Below are positions 53,401-61,288 of a stretch of 64,000 nt of DNA, in pieces. The stretch lies in assembly GCF_037201965.1 (NCBI RefSeq), contig NZ_CP147518.1, forward strand, positions 991,001-1,055,000, in the 5' to 3' direction. Numbering within the stretch: position 1 is the stretch's first letter; each line of letters starts with the position of its first letter. The stretch is from Spirosoma sp. SC4-14. GTDB lineage: Bacteria > Bacteroidota > Bacteroidia > Cytophagales > Spirosomataceae. Made by a program: the position numbers and the translations under genes. Under the pieces are notes generated by a model. It ran no database searches. It saw only the letters and a list, made by a program, of their open reading frames with translations, and was not told the DNA's origin.

Positions 53401-56029
53401 TACGGATGTGAGCATTGCCAAGACGGCTGACAAGAGTGTGGTGAAACGGGGCGAAACCGTGACCTATACACTGACCGTGAGTAACAACGGCCCCCACACA
53501 GCACACAATATCGATGTTCGTGATGTATTACCGAAAGAGCTGGATGTTGTGAATCTGTCATCGGATCTTACAATAACCAATGGTGTACTGAAGGCTCATA
53601 TTGATAGCTTACCAGCGGGTAAAACGAAGTCGATCGTATTTGGCGCTCGCTTACTGACGCGGGGTGAGGTCGTGAACACGGCTGAAATTACCTACCTGGA
53701 TAACAAGGATACGAACCTGTCCAATAACACCTCTAGTGTTACGGTGAAAGATACCTCGACCGCAAAAGCAGGGGTTATTGGTTTGGCAAAAGCAGTTGTT
53801 GGAACCCCAGCGGCTGTTGGCGACTCACTGATTAAGGTTCGCTATAGCTTTGTCGTAACCAATATGGGTGACGATACGCTGAGCCATGTGCAGCTAACAG
53901 ATGATCTGGCCTATGCATTCTCACCCAATGCCGTTCAGGACGTTACAATTAGCTCGACAAATGCTGACTTTAGTCTGAATCAGAATCCCGCCTTTACGGG
54001 TATGGGAGGCAATACCCAACTGTTTGACTCGACCAGCAGCTATATTGCACCCAACAGTTCGCAAACATTCTTCCTGGATGTGACGGTGAAGCGGACAAAT
54101 GGCGATACGACCAAAACATTCCGGAATATTGCCAGTGTATCGGCCTGGAGTAATGGCATGAAAGTAGAAGATCTGTCAATCAATGGCGGTGATGTCGATC
54201 CTGATGGTGATGGCGACCCAACCAATAACACAGGCTTCTCAACATTTACGCTGGGTGAAGATGCGCCAACAGGGCCTAGTCTGGGAGTTGCGCTGGCTGT
54301 TGTGAGCGTTCAGCTTCAGGCCGACAGCAGCTACAACGTCACCTACAAAGCCACGGTGAAAAACTATGGCGACGTTGCTCTGTATGGCCTGAGCCTGACC
54401 GATAGTCTGGTAAATGCCTTTGCTGCCCCGACCTCGTTCTCGGTAGTGGGTGCGCCGGTTGTTGGAGCTGGAAGCCATCTGGTTGCTAATGCTGGATTCG
54501 ATGGCAACACGGATGCCAACCTGTTGCAATCGGGTAGTTATCTGAATATTGGTGAGCAGGATACCGTATTGATTACGGTAAATGTTAAGCCAAACGGTCA
54601 GATGGGGCCATTCTACTCAACTGTTGTTGGGCAGGGACGCACAGCAGATTCTACACAGACAGTAATGGATATTTCCAATAATGGACTAGATCCGCAACCA
54701 GAGGGAGCTGTGGCTACCGGAGTTCGTTTCGATCTGCCATCCGCTCTGTTAGGCGTTGCTAAATCTGTTGGTGTACCCACAATGGTCGAAACGGGTGTCT
54801 ATGACATTCCTTATACGATCAAGCTGAGCAACCTGGGAACCGTGCCACTGACGAAGGTACAGGTAGTCGATAATCTGTCAGAAACATTTGGCCATGGGGC
54901 ATTGATTGTAAGCAATCGGGTTCCTGTTACGGCCGATGCTGATCTGGCTGTCGATACGCTCTATACGGGACAGGGCATGATTACCAATATGCTGGTCGAT
55001 TCGATGAGTACACTGCCAGTTGGTGCTACACGTAGCCTGAACTTTACTGTCCGGGTCGATGTGAAAAACGCGGATTCGTTAACCTTCTACAATACGGCCT
55101 ATGCAACAGCCCTGGCGGATGGAAATGTAATGGTAGCTGATACCTCAACGGCAGGTACAAACAACGACCCAGATAATGACCTGGATCCGCGTAACAACAG
55201 CGAACCAACGCCAATTTCACTCAATAACCTGACAGGAGCTTCTTACATTGGTGTAGCCATGGCCGTATCCGATACGGCACGTCAGCCGAATGGTAGCTAC
55301 AACGTTACCTACAAAATTGTCGTGCAGAACTTTGGTCCCGAAGATTTGAAGATGGTGATAGTCAGTGATTCACTCTCGAAAGTCTTTAATAACCAGACGG
55401 GAGCGACCTACTCGGTAGTACAGGCACCAACCACTACCTCAACCGGTAGTAGCCTGGTGATCAACAACAATTTCGACGGTGATACTCAGCCGCTGATTGT
55501 TCTGGGCGATTCTACCAGTATCCTGCCAGCCGGCCAGACCGATACACTCCAGCTTGTGATTAATGTAGCGTCTAACGGCTCTACTACCACATTCCTGAAT
55601 TCAGTGTATGCTCAGGCACGGGCCTCTACAGGAATCGTCTCCGATGTGTCGACCAATGGACTGATTCCAGACCTCAACGGCAACCTCAACCCAACGGACC
55701 TCAACGAGCGTGAGGCTACTCCGTTGAACCTGCCAGTAAGCAACCAGACTGTGTTTATCCCCGAAGGCTTCTCGCCAAACGGTGATGGCATCAACGATAC
55801 CTTCGTTATCCGTGGGCTTGCGGGCGTAACGGTAAGTCTGGAAGTATACAACCGGTGGGGCAGTCTGGTCTATAAAAACGACGACTACAAAAACGACTGG
55901 AATGGCAAAGCTAACACCGGTGTGATGGCCGGATCGGATGCTGATGGCCTGCCCGATGGTACTTACTACTACGTCATTCGCACCAGCGATGGCCGCAGAT
56001 TTGTTCGATACATGACCATTAACCGCTAA
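44432..56029 (+). CDS. Giant T9SS type B surface adhesin (SprB-like)
   Basis: A protein of about 3,865 residues. A hydrophobic signal segment ends at AMSAHA, near residue 193, which is far in; ATG 44786 would shorten the lead to 75 residues. The order is: one DUF11 domain (about 198-330), two SdrD B-like domains (409-648), four nearly identical 135-residue DUF11 repeats (649-1186), Ig-like and DUF11 units, a long array of Cys-containing Ig-like repeats (about 1670-2980), a DUF11 domain (about 2990), four long related repeats of 155-168 residues (from about 3112), and a gliding-type CTD (VFIPEGFSPNGDGINDTF to the end, about 3773-3865). The CTD marks T9SS type B export. SprF-like and PorE-like genes follow at once. 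It is probably a gliding or attachment adhesin. Confidence 0.9.
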   Translation: MKVIYTLHTVWFTVLTDFFLRRKASDVMGNNVQTTSLRDRLITYFLHLLPAENYKPAHRRHKHPPSESESHRLPSITRIGFFTTFFRPPDSSTIGPPGLARRFYRNLHQASTFLVQQQMNEKTLLNQSYPSTSSRLVSNAGENSTLAGIDTWETSGLQKPVNSFKALSALLYSFKTVCTLISLVSLLAMSAHAQTTPTIDLSVTKKVSNQNPALGDILSYTVIVKNEPGSATATNVVIKDQLPVGGVSYVPSSASTLRGTGTYASATGLWSLSAIAPGDSAILTLNATVLERGVWFNTAEVMSADQTDSDSQPNNQSLVEDDYAAVCFSVPIYWYPGDEFTVSVPTGYENIVWYRNNQDVTTLSADSAVVNADSSLTIKSPGTYRFTMTLNGCPALNCCDIQVVQGPYGSLGDYVWLDTNKNGLQDDGSTGIDGVKVYLYDATGAVKLDSTVTAGGGKYLFDSLTDGSYKIKFIAPTNFTLTQQDVASTPTDSLDSDVGSDGFTRIYTIDTSKPANDTARNNPNVDAGFIQLFASLGDFVWVDNNKDGIQDSGEPGIPNVVVVLLDGNNTPIASTTTDNSGIYSFTGLTPGIPYSVSFVAPASFTATIADAGGSDAFDSDANPITGQTQSVTLAPGENNLTLDAGFYPVTPTTDLAIVKTGPSSVTAGQSLSYNVVITNNGPSGADGATVSDPAVANFTATTVSCLGSGGGAACPTTPTIASLQGGSLVIPTLPSGGSLTLVVTGTAGASGTIVNVASVAPPSGVIDTNPNNDSSTAVTPITPVTPTTDLAIVKTGPSSVTAGQSLSYNVVITNNGPSGADGATVSDPAVANFTATTVSCLGSGGGAACPTTPTIASLQGGSLVIPTLPSGGSLTLVVTGTAGASGTIVNVASVAPPSGVIDTNPNNDSSTAVTPITPVTPTTDLAIVKTGPSSVTAGQSLSYNVVITNNGPSGADGATVSDPAVANFTATTVSCLGSGGGAACPTTPTIASLQGGSLVIPTLPSGGSLTLVVTGTAGASGTIVNVASVAPPSGVIDTNPNNDSSTAVTPITPVTPTTDLAIVKTGPSSVTAGQSLSYNVVITNNGPSGADGATVSDPAVANFTATTVSCLGSGGGAACPTTPTIASLQGGSLVIPTLPSGGSLTLVVTGTAGASGTIVNVASVAPPSGVVDTNPNNDSSTAVTPINSCPADFCLATSNNASICKGDSVDITASSCLPNVKICWFLTPDDEIPFAIVENGQLLKVKPGQTTTYYVEASIEGSAEECHSERKQVVITVNSVDTPVIASTLKNTCPAQTADLTTVAITNNDPLLTYEWYTSTNRSQATMVTNLTAVGAGQYYLFARSAQACYSNPAILTVEIVNCSCQNLAEVQVGSGLTTCSVDPVTLQATISGSATSVTWTSTGTGTFSAPSSLTTTYTPSLADVSSGTVVLTATTNDPDGPGGVCNASSSSLILKINKRPDAPVGVACDDTLVCQGGATKLIGFAPGSKINWYDENGQLLMTTESGGKLTIKPSKSGANIYYAEAVSADNCTSSSRTSVTVTVGTCLADLAVVKQIVTAGPYSVGQKITYSITVSNNGPITATDVQVSDVLPSTLTFNSATPSSEYSAATGIWTIGTLTQGSNRNLFVEATINATGSIKNTAIVSGSNNDPNYPQNDTSSVVIPVEQCNVQPPYIACAITDMCKGDVATLKATGCDGGTIKWSDGQTGFSVTVKPTLTTTYTASCVSGSCTSAASNSVTITVHDPQPPTIVASSATVCPGASVTLTASGCTGGTIEWSEGAQTGASIVVNPYSKTTYTAQCRVGSCLSGPATKTIDVSSGLPTPTIATSATSVCPGGSITLTVNNCVGTPHWSSTTATTSSIVVIPTQGNNSYSVYCANGSCSSQASPTLTIPIITPAIPTISADVDSVCANAPVVLTAYGCDGGTIVWNNGMTGASITVNPAASTSYYAQCKTSQNCLSDPSTSVDITVVSPSAPIVKADKSLICSGEVVSLTATGCNGTVLWPGTDKTGAVIQILPGETKEYYATCKVGNCVSDASNKVRITVTTSGGAAPTITASSLAVCSNSVVSLTATGCSGTVLWSDGQTGAVVSVTATPENKTFYAVCRPTNSTLCASGRSNIISIDVTPTPRPTIVRCVCSSDTICPGESVKLDVKNCQGTPYWSTQETTSSIVVAPGVTTTYTVYCKDGVCQSEVSAGYTVTVVPVGAPTIVASATSVEPGGTVSLSATGCSGDVIWSANDINGNNKGSVLVVQPDGIQTYYAQCKFRDCLSDPSNTITINKGDCVAKAGTLVAINPAICIGSSTTATIGATPNGGLVQPNGYSVLYVLTKGAGMLVDQTSATPNFVVAAQAGQYQIHTLVYNANPADANYLDLSLIKSGITSATDVLKLIADEHVCADWDLTGAAITLQTIPAPGISGNSSLTVCYGSTVSLTATGCESGTVTWSDGSVGQTISKIIYNDLSLTASCWMDGCTSGASTPVAIHLSSPAIPAIVVDKPAICTSETVSLTATGCVGGTYVWSDPTSTTGSVLTVSPTQTVQYRVKCVIGACESEWSAYNTITVGAPAAPTIAVSGGGNSTTVCFGTPVTLVAEGCSDNSYVTWSNNQVGQSITVSLASSTTITAQCCTSTQCKSAASNGVAVTVLPKVAQPLVVDKTNSCPFTTVDLSTAVTSAVSTAGGVFEYYNDAVLSTKVANPSAVGTGTYYVVERTSAGCVSLPVAIHVQITTCEEQSPCDAQNPATADAGADASICASKSYQVHGTMGGAGKVAYWKSSGNGTFDNPYALNATYTASAEDILAGKVTLTLSVSTNNASCPVATDDMVLTIQGGKTTPVVTIQGNINLCYGDSVTLKAPDGASGYVWSNNAHSQSIVVKQSGSYSVQLLDGNGCSSVKSDAVAVNVADPVLPPLVSNLRNSCPSKIVDLTKAISSPDPSNSYIYRICECNTSNIVIRPDSVCEGTYWIVAKGPTGCLSAPAKVVVKVFNCASDTLDTDVSIAKTADKSVVKRGETVTYTLTVSNNGPHTAHNIDVRDVLPKELDVVNLSSDLTITNGVLKAHIDSLPAGKTKSIVFGARLLTRGEVVNTAEITYLDNKDTNLSNNTSSVTVKDTSTAKAGVIGLAKAVVGTPAAVGDSLIKVRYSFVVTNMGDDTLSHVQLTDDLAYAFSPNAVQDVTISSTNADFSLNQNPAFTGMGGNTQLFDSTSSYIAPNSSQTFFLDVTVKRTNGDTTKTFRNIASVSAWSNGMKVEDLSINGGDVDPDGDGDPTNNTGFSTFTLGEDAPTGPSLGVALAVVSVQLQADSSYNVTYKATVKNYGDVALYGLSLTDSLVNAFAAPTSFSVVGAPVVGAGSHLVANAGFDGNTDANLLQSGSYLNIGEQDTVLITVNVKPNGQMGPFYSTVVGQGRTADSTQTVMDISNNGLDPQPEGAVATGVRFDLPSALLGVAKSVGVPTMVETGVYDIPYTIKLSNLGTVPLTKVQVVDNLSETFGHGALIVSNRVPVTADADLAVDTLYTGQGMITNMLVDSMSTLPVGATRSLNFTVRVDVKNADSLTFYNTAYATALADGNVMVADTSTAGTNNDPDNDLDPRNNSEPTPISLNNLTGASYIGVAMAVSDTARQPNGSYNVTYKIVVQNFGPEDLKMVIVSDSLSKVFNNQTGATYSVVQAPTTTSTGSSLVINNNFDGDTQPLIVLGDSTSILPAGQTDTLQLVINVASNGSTTTFLNSVYAQARASTGIVSDVSTNGLIPDLNGNLNPTDLNEREATPLNLPVSNQTVFIPEGFSPNGDGINDTFVIRGLAGVTVSLEVYNRWGSLVYKNDDYKNDWNGKANTGVMAGSDADGLPDGTYYYVIRTSDGRRFVRYMTINR
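46376..47988 (+). repeat. Four tandem 405-bp coding repeats
   Basis: Units start at 46376, 46781, 47186 and 47591; the last ends at about 47988. Each encodes 135 residues of a DUF11 domain. Differences are few. Copies 1 and 2 share TCTGACCCA and ACCAACCCG; copies 3 and 4 share TCCGACCCG and ACCAATCCG. Almost all changes are silent; copy 4 alone has I to V in the VIDTN motif. Confidence 0.95.
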
Positions 56030-56034
56030 TACCG

Positions 56035-57012
56035 ATGGCAAAGCAGAGTTTAATGACAAAGTGGGCAGTGGGCCTGGTACTGGTGGTTTGCATCAGTGCC
56101 AGCCCGTTGCGGGCTCAGCAGGACAAAATGTTCTCTCAGTATATGTTCAACATGATGGCTCTCAATCCAGCTTATGCCGGAAGCCGCGATGTTCTGAGCA
56201 TGTCGGCGCTGTACCGCAACCAGTGGACGGGAGTTGAGGGTGCTCCCCAAACAGCAACCTTCACCGCCGATATGCCCCTGAATCGGGAGCGGGTGGGCAT
56301 TGGCCTCCAATTATATGGCGATAAATATGGCCCTGTTCAGGAAGCAGGCGGGTTTGTTTCCTACGCGTTTCGTATTAAAGTAGGAACCCGTAGCACACTT
56401 GCATTGGGTTTGCAGGCAGGTGCTGCCAGCTATAATGTGAATCTGGCCGATATTAAAACGAGCCCAGATGGTGGTCAACTCGATCCGGCTTTCGCCAACA
56501 ATATTTCGAAGATTCTGCCCAACTTTGGTACCGGAATCTATCTGAGCAACGACCGGTCGTATATTGGTTTGTCGGTTCCCCGGTTGATTAAGAATAAGCT
56601 GACCGAATACAATGTAGGCAGCGTAATCTCTACTCAGCGTCGGCATGCATATCTGGCAGGAGGTTTTGTCGTAGGAATCAGCCCGGTAGTGAAAATGAAA
56701 CCATCGTTTTTGGTGAAATATGCCGAGGGCGCACCGCTGGGATTTGATGGAAATATCAACTTCTGGTTCGCCGACCGGATTGCCATTGGAGCCTCTATTC
56801 GCCGGAATCAATTTTCAGACTGGAGCAGCGTCGGTACAGATGCGGTGATTGGCATGCTGGAGTTACAGCTAACGGATCAAATTCGGTTTGGCTATGCCTA
56901 CGACCGGACGATGAATAACTTTAAGGACATTGCTCCCAGTTCACATGAGATCATGTTGCGGTATGAGTTTGGATTCGGTAAAAACCGCATTCTCACACCC
57001 CGATATTTCTAA
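56035..57012 (+). CDS. PorP/SprF family T9SS protein
   Basis: A 325-residue outer membrane beta-barrel protein. The signal peptide is about 30 residues long, ending near SASPLRA. The diagnostic start of the mature part is FSQYMFNMMALNPAYAGSRD, common to PorP and SprF. Strand patterns continue to EIMLRYEFGFGKNR. It starts 5 bp after the adhesin stop, as sprF follows sprB in Flavobacterium johnsoniae. SprF is needed to secrete its type B substrate, so this is probably the dedicated partner of the upstream adhesin. Confidence 0.94.
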   Translation: MAKQSLMTKWAVGLVLVVCISASPLRAQQDKMFSQYMFNMMALNPAYAGSRDVLSMSALYRNQWTGVEGAPQTATFTADMPLNRERVGIGLQLYGDKYGPVQEAGGFVSYAFRIKVGTRSTLALGLQAGAASYNVNLADIKTSPDGGQLDPAFANNISKILPNFGTGIYLSNDRSYIGLSVPRLIKNKLTEYNVGSVISTQRRHAYLAGGFVVGISPVVKMKPSFLVKYAEGAPLGFDGNINFWFADRIAIGASIRRNQFSDWSSVGTDAVIGMLELQLTDQIRFGYAYDRTMNNFKDIAPSSHEIMLRYEFGFGKNRILTPRYF

Positions 57013-57031
57013 TAGTGATTAAGTAGTTAAG

Positions 57032-57078
57032 AGACGTAAGAGCAGACTGTTTCAATAGTCTTTCTCTTACGTCTTTTT
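57032..57078 (+). terminator. Terminator hairpin after the first PorP/SprF gene
   Basis: An 11-bp perfect stem AGACGTAAGAG/CTCTTACGTCT, with a second short inner stem, followed by a T-run. It separates the adhesin-SprF transcript from the OmpA gene. Confidence 0.75.
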
Positions 57079-57204
57079 AATTATATGCCGGTAATTTCGG
57101 CCCAGTATTTGCTCTATTACTCAGTAGACACTTTCGATTTTAGGCTAGGAGCATATCTTCTGTGCTGGTTAGCACAAACTACAGCCTCATAACACCCTTC
57201 GTTT

Positions 57205-59571
57205 ATGGCACGCATTTGTTCGCTTTTAAGTTTATTTTGGCTACTTACCGGACAGATTCTAGCGCAGTCGCTCAGTAAACAGGCCGACCGCCAGTTTGAT
57301 CAGCTCGCCTATGCACAGGCTGTCGATCTTTACGAAAAAGCCCTGACAACGTCGACGGCGCTATCGGATGCCGAACGCCGGGCCGCTAAAGCTAAATTAG
57401 GCTATAGCTATCATCAGATGCACGATACTAAAAATGCTGAACGCGTTTATCGTGATTTAATGACAGATGGTGAACTGCCCGCCGAGTATTCGCAAAGTTA
57501 TCTCTACTATGCTCAGGCATTGGCCAGCAATGGCAAGTATAAGGAAGCTCAGGCAATGTATGATAAGTACACCAAAGTACAATCCGCCGATTCCCGCGGC
57601 CCTAAATTTTCTAAACTATATCGGGATGTTACTCCGCTGACTAACAACGCCAATAGTTATCGAGTTGAATTTCTGAAGTTGAATACCCGAAAAGCCGAAT
57701 TTAGCCCAATGCTCTATAAAGGAGGGTTGGTATTTGTTTCGACGGGTGAGCCAAATGGAATTAAGCGGGTATTCAAGTGGAATAGTAGCCCTTTTCTGGA
57801 TTTATATTACCAGCCCGAAGAAAAAGAAATTCAGGCTACAGCCTCACGTGTTGGCGGTTCTGTCCCTAAAAAACGGGTACAAAAGACAAATCTTATTCGC
57901 CCCTTAGGAAGTGATGATTATACCGCGCAGACACCAAATGATTCGAAAACAGTTGGCTTTTTTGGCGGTACTAATATTAATGCCGGATCAGATTATACGG
58001 AAGAAGCCATAAGTGAGTCGGATCGGTTTAGCCGGACATTAAACACAAAATACCACGAGGGCCCTGCTACCTTTTCGAAGGATGGTAGCCGGATTATTTT
58101 TACCCGGAACAACTTCAATAATGGCAAATACCGCAAAAGCTCCGACGGGATAAATAAACTGAAGTTATACACTGCTACTCAGAGCAATGGCTATTGGAGC
58201 GAGGTTGAGGAACTGCCATTTAACAGCGATGAATACTCGACCGGCCATCCAACATTGTCGCCGGATAATAAGCTACTTTACTTTGTTTCGGATCGTCCTG
58301 GTGGTTTTGGCGGAACCGATATTTATGTCGCTAAGTATGAAAATGGCAAATGGTCTGAGCCCATTAATCTAGGGAAAGACGTTAATACAACAGGTAATGA
58401 GATGTTCCCATTCGCCGATGAGAAAGGGAATCTATATGTGGCCTCGGACGGGCAGCCAGGGCTGGGTGGGCTGGATATGTTTTATGTGTTACTTACCGAC
58501 GACGGCCTCCATGCCAAAGGGATACGTAATTTAGGAGCCCCGTTAAATTCAGCACAGGATGATTTCGGAATTGTGACCGATGCCGACCGTAAATCGGGCT
58601 ATTTTAGTAGCAACCGAAAAAATGGCGGTGCAGATGACGACGTATACCGTTTTACGAGAGAAGGCGCAATGTACCCATGTCGGGAGTTGATGGTTAAAGT
58701 GGTCGATGCCGACTCTAAAGAACCCCTGGCCGAAGCTACCGTATCTGTTGATGCAGGAAAAGGAAGCGACAAGCAGGTCAAAACAGACGCGGGTGGCCTG
58801 ATGCGGGTTTGCCTCGATGCTGATAGTGATTTCAGATTTCTGGCCAGTCGGGAAGGATATACGGATAATAAAATTGGTTTTTCGACAAGAGATTTTTCGG
58901 ATGATCAACCGTCGCTGCTGGAAATTCCATTAAGCAAGCCGAAGGAGGGACTGATGTCCGGAAAATTACGCGGAATTGTTAGAAATCAGACCGATAAGAA
59001 ACCTATCGCTGGTGTGAAAGTTGTGTTAACCAGTGAATGCGACAGCACATCGCAGGAGGCAATTACGGGCGATGATGGTAGTTATGAATTTACGGTTCAG
59101 CCCGGTTGTGATTATTCACTCGAAGCCATAAAAGACAGCATGGGAACTACCGGCGTTCGAATTGCAAAAAATGCAACCGAAACGCCCGATCTAACCATGT
59201 TCAAAAAAGGCGATGTAATCAAAATTGATAACATCTATTACGATCTGAATAAATCGACGATCCGCCCTGATGCTGCTCTTGAACTCGATAAAGTGGCAGC
59301 CTTGATGGCAAAGTATCCGGCCATGAAAATCGAAATGCGATCACATACCGATAGCCGGGCAACGGCTAAATATAACAATACCTTATCGACCAATCGGGCC
59401 AAAGCGGCAGTGGCTTATCTGAAAAAGAAAGGCGTTTCGGCCAAACGAATGGTAGCGAAAGGATATGGTGAAACCGAGCTGCTGAACAAGTGTAAAGATG
59501 GTGTCGATTGTCCGGAAGAAGAACACCAGCAGAACCGCCGGACCGAGATCAAGATTCTGACACTGGAGTAA
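57205..59571 (+). CDS. PorE-like OmpA-family protein (TPR, propeller, CRD, OmpA)
   Basis: A 788-residue exported protein. The signal peptide MARICSLLSLFWLLTGQILA is followed by TPR-like helices (about 25-140), a PD40 beta-propeller (about 225-485, e.g. GPATFSKDGSRIIFTRN, GHPTLSPDNKLLYFVSDRPGG), two carboxypeptidase-regulatory-like beta domains (about 495-595 and 600-670) and an OmpA C-terminal domain (about 675-788). The peptidoglycan-binding signs are IEMRSHTDSRA and QNRRTEIK. The same order is found in PorE of the Porphyromonas T9SS, which links the machine to peptidoglycan. It lies between two PorP/SprF genes. Confidence 0.93.
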   Translation: MARICSLLSLFWLLTGQILAQSLSKQADRQFDQLAYAQAVDLYEKALTTSTALSDAERRAAKAKLGYSYHQMHDTKNAERVYRDLMTDGELPAEYSQSYLYYAQALASNGKYKEAQAMYDKYTKVQSADSRGPKFSKLYRDVTPLTNNANSYRVEFLKLNTRKAEFSPMLYKGGLVFVSTGEPNGIKRVFKWNSSPFLDLYYQPEEKEIQATASRVGGSVPKKRVQKTNLIRPLGSDDYTAQTPNDSKTVGFFGGTNINAGSDYTEEAISESDRFSRTLNTKYHEGPATFSKDGSRIIFTRNNFNNGKYRKSSDGINKLKLYTATQSNGYWSEVEELPFNSDEYSTGHPTLSPDNKLLYFVSDRPGGFGGTDIYVAKYENGKWSEPINLGKDVNTTGNEMFPFADEKGNLYVASDGQPGLGGLDMFYVLLTDDGLHAKGIRNLGAPLNSAQDDFGIVTDADRKSGYFSSNRKNGGADDDVYRFTREGAMYPCRELMVKVVDADSKEPLAEATVSVDAGKGSDKQVKTDAGGLMRVCLDADSDFRFLASREGYTDNKIGFSTRDFSDDQPSLLEIPLSKPKEGLMSGKLRGIVRNQTDKKPIAGVKVVLTSECDSTSQEAITGDDGSYEFTVQPGCDYSLEAIKDSMGTTGVRIAKNATETPDLTMFKKGDVIKIDNIYYDLNKSTIRPDAALELDKVAALMAKYPAMKIEMRSHTDSRATAKYNNTLSTNRAKAAVAYLKKKGVSAKRMVAKGYGETELLNKCKDGVDCPEEEHQQNRRTEIKILTLE

Positions 59572-59618
59572 TTACCCAGAGCTTGATCGATGTGGAAATA
59601 CCACTGATTTCTTTGCCG

Positions 59619-59649
59619 CAAGCCCCAGCCCCAAACCGGCTGGGGCTTG
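59619..59649 (+). terminator. Terminator hairpin after the OmpA gene
   Basis: A 12-bp perfect stem CAAGCCCCAGCC/GGCTGGGGCTTG with a 7-base loop, 47 bp after the stop codon. Confidence 0.7.
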
Positions 59650-59721
59650 TAGTTAATTACGATCCCGATTAGGTTTTTATGGGAAAACCCTGCAATTTGG
59701 TTCTCTATTCCTGAATGCCGT

Positions 59722-60636
59722 ATGCCTGTTAGTTTTCGTAGAAGATGCCTTTTTCTGATTACTGCTAGTCTCTTATTCTCCGTTCGTATAGCATTTGCGC
59801 AACGGGAAGTTCTCTATTCGCAGTACCTCGTCAACCCTCTTAGTATAAACCCAGCTTATGCCGGGAGCCGTGAAACATTCCATCTGTCGGCCTTTTTGCG
59901 TCGTAAGTGGATTACGGCCCGAAACGCGCCCATTACGCAAAGTGTATCTGGCGATGGCTCTATATCCAATGGGCGCATTGGGCTAGGTTTTCAGGCTCTT
60001 AACGACCGAATGGGGCTATTGGCAGCTACGGGCGTTTATGGTAGTGTTGCCTATCGGTTTAATTTGCCTGCACTGGCAAAGCTGTCGATAGGGGTGCAGG
60101 GTGGTGTCAACGTCTTGCCGGTCTATGATTTTACGAGCGCTTCAAGCCTGAACCGGGCAGTTGGGAGTTTTGGGGTTGGAATCTATTATCAGGCCGAGCA
60201 TTTTTTCGGAGGAGTATCGATGCCAGAAGTTATATCGAGAGGGGTAAGTCTGGCAGGGCAGTCGCTCTATCCGGCAGTGCGACCCGTTATGGTAAACGCT
60301 GGTACGAAAATAGAAATTGATGAAGGTACCGTGCTGATTCCGTCGGTGCTGGTTTCTAAAATTGAGAACCGGCCGTTGGGTGTCGATGTCAATGCGCGGA
60401 TCTGGTTTGGCGAAGAGTTTGGATTGGGCGCTTCGTATCGACACAATAGTCCTGGGCTAATACAAACCGATTATATTCAGGCGCTGGCAGAATACCAGTT
60501 AACAAAGTCGATTCGGCTAGGATATATTTTCAATTCGAAAACTCCCGAAAGCCCGCTGTCTAATCAGTATTACGAAAAGAGCGTTCATGAGATCATGTTT
60601 CGATTTTCGCCGGGTACGCTCAAATTCTCGTATTGA
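59722..60636 (+). CDS. Second PorP/SprF family T9SS protein
   Basis: A 304-residue outer membrane barrel protein. The signal peptide runs to about residue 26 (ending IAFA), and the mature start LYSQYLVNPLSINPAYAGSRE is the PorP/SprF signature. The end VHEIMFRFSPGTLKFSY is barrel-like. It is the second family member in this locus and may serve another type B cargo, as paralogous SprF proteins do in other genera. It ends at a convergent terminator. Confidence 0.92.
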   Translation: MPVSFRRRCLFLITASLLFSVRIAFAQREVLYSQYLVNPLSINPAYAGSRETFHLSAFLRRKWITARNAPITQSVSGDGSISNGRIGLGFQALNDRMGLLAATGVYGSVAYRFNLPALAKLSIGVQGGVNVLPVYDFTSASSLNRAVGSFGVGIYYQAEHFFGGVSMPEVISRGVSLAGQSLYPAVRPVMVNAGTKIEIDEGTVLIPSVLVSKIENRPLGVDVNARIWFGEEFGLGASYRHNSPGLIQTDYIQALAEYQLTKSIRLGYIFNSKTPESPLSNQYYEKSVHEIMFRFSPGTLKFSY

Positions 60637-60648
60637 TCTCTACAATCA

Positions 60649-60689
60649 AAAAAGCCGACCTTGCTGAACATTAGCAAGGTCGGCTTTTT
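60649..60689. terminator. Bidirectional terminator
   Basis: A 17-bp perfect stem with a 7-base loop; both strands end in a T-run (five T's), suited to the convergent PorP/SprF and YceI genes. Confidence 0.9.
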
Positions 60690-60708
60690 GGTTAAAACCC
60701 AATAACCG

Positions 60709-61284
60709 TTAATTCGTCATTGGAGTCGTGCTCTTGAAATAGAGACTAAATTTCATGGTCATTACATCTTCTACGGGGACCATCATTAACGATGGTTTTT
60801 CGATTTTATAATCGGTTAGACTAACCGGAAAAGTGCCATCAAACAGAAAGCCATCATTGGTGTCTTGCCGGGTAAGATCAACTTGCAGCGGGCGTGTGAC
60901 GCCGTGGAACGTGAGCTTTCCTTTGGCCGTTAGCCCGCCCGATGCATTCGGGCGAATGTCTTGTGAGGTAAATGTTACGGTGGGGTATTTGATACCATCC
61001 AGCACTTCGATGGCGTGCGAATCCCGATTGGCATTCTTCGTGTCGAAACTCGCAACTTTGATTACGAGCGCCACATTTTCAACCTGTTTGTTGGCCGAAT
61101 TGTAAATCATCGCTCCATTTACATCGTGGCTAACGCCGTCCCAGGTGTGCATGGGATGTTTCATGGTATACGTTACGGTAGAATGTCCCTTGTCAACAAG
61201 CAATTTATACCGGGTTGCCGATGGGGATTGAGCCTGGCCCGCCAGTGTGGTGAGCAAACTCAGCAGCAAAAAAGAATAGCGCAT
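60709..61284 (-). CDS. YceI family protein
   Basis: A 191-residue exported lipocalin-like protein. The signal peptide is MRYSFLLLSLLTTLAGQAQ. The mature part has the YceI pattern: STVTYTMKHPMHTWDGVS, where relatives bind an isoprenoid, VASFDTKNANRDSHAIEVLDGIKYPTVTFTS cut across the core, and LTFHGVTRPLQVDL. YceI proteins bind long hydrophobic isoprenoids such as octaprenol. It is the third gene after a Rieske protein and a histidine-rich membrane protein, 4 bp after the latter. Confidence 0.93.
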   Translation of the reverse strand: MRYSFLLLSLLTTLAGQAQSPSATRYKLLVDKGHSTVTYTMKHPMHTWDGVSHDVNGAMIYNSANKQVENVALVIKVASFDTKNANRDSHAIEVLDGIKYPTVTFTSQDIRPNASGGLTAKGKLTFHGVTRPLQVDLTRQDTNDGFLFDGTFPVSLTDYKIEKPSLMMVPVEDVMTMKFSLYFKSTTPMTN

Positions 61285-61288
61285 AGGT

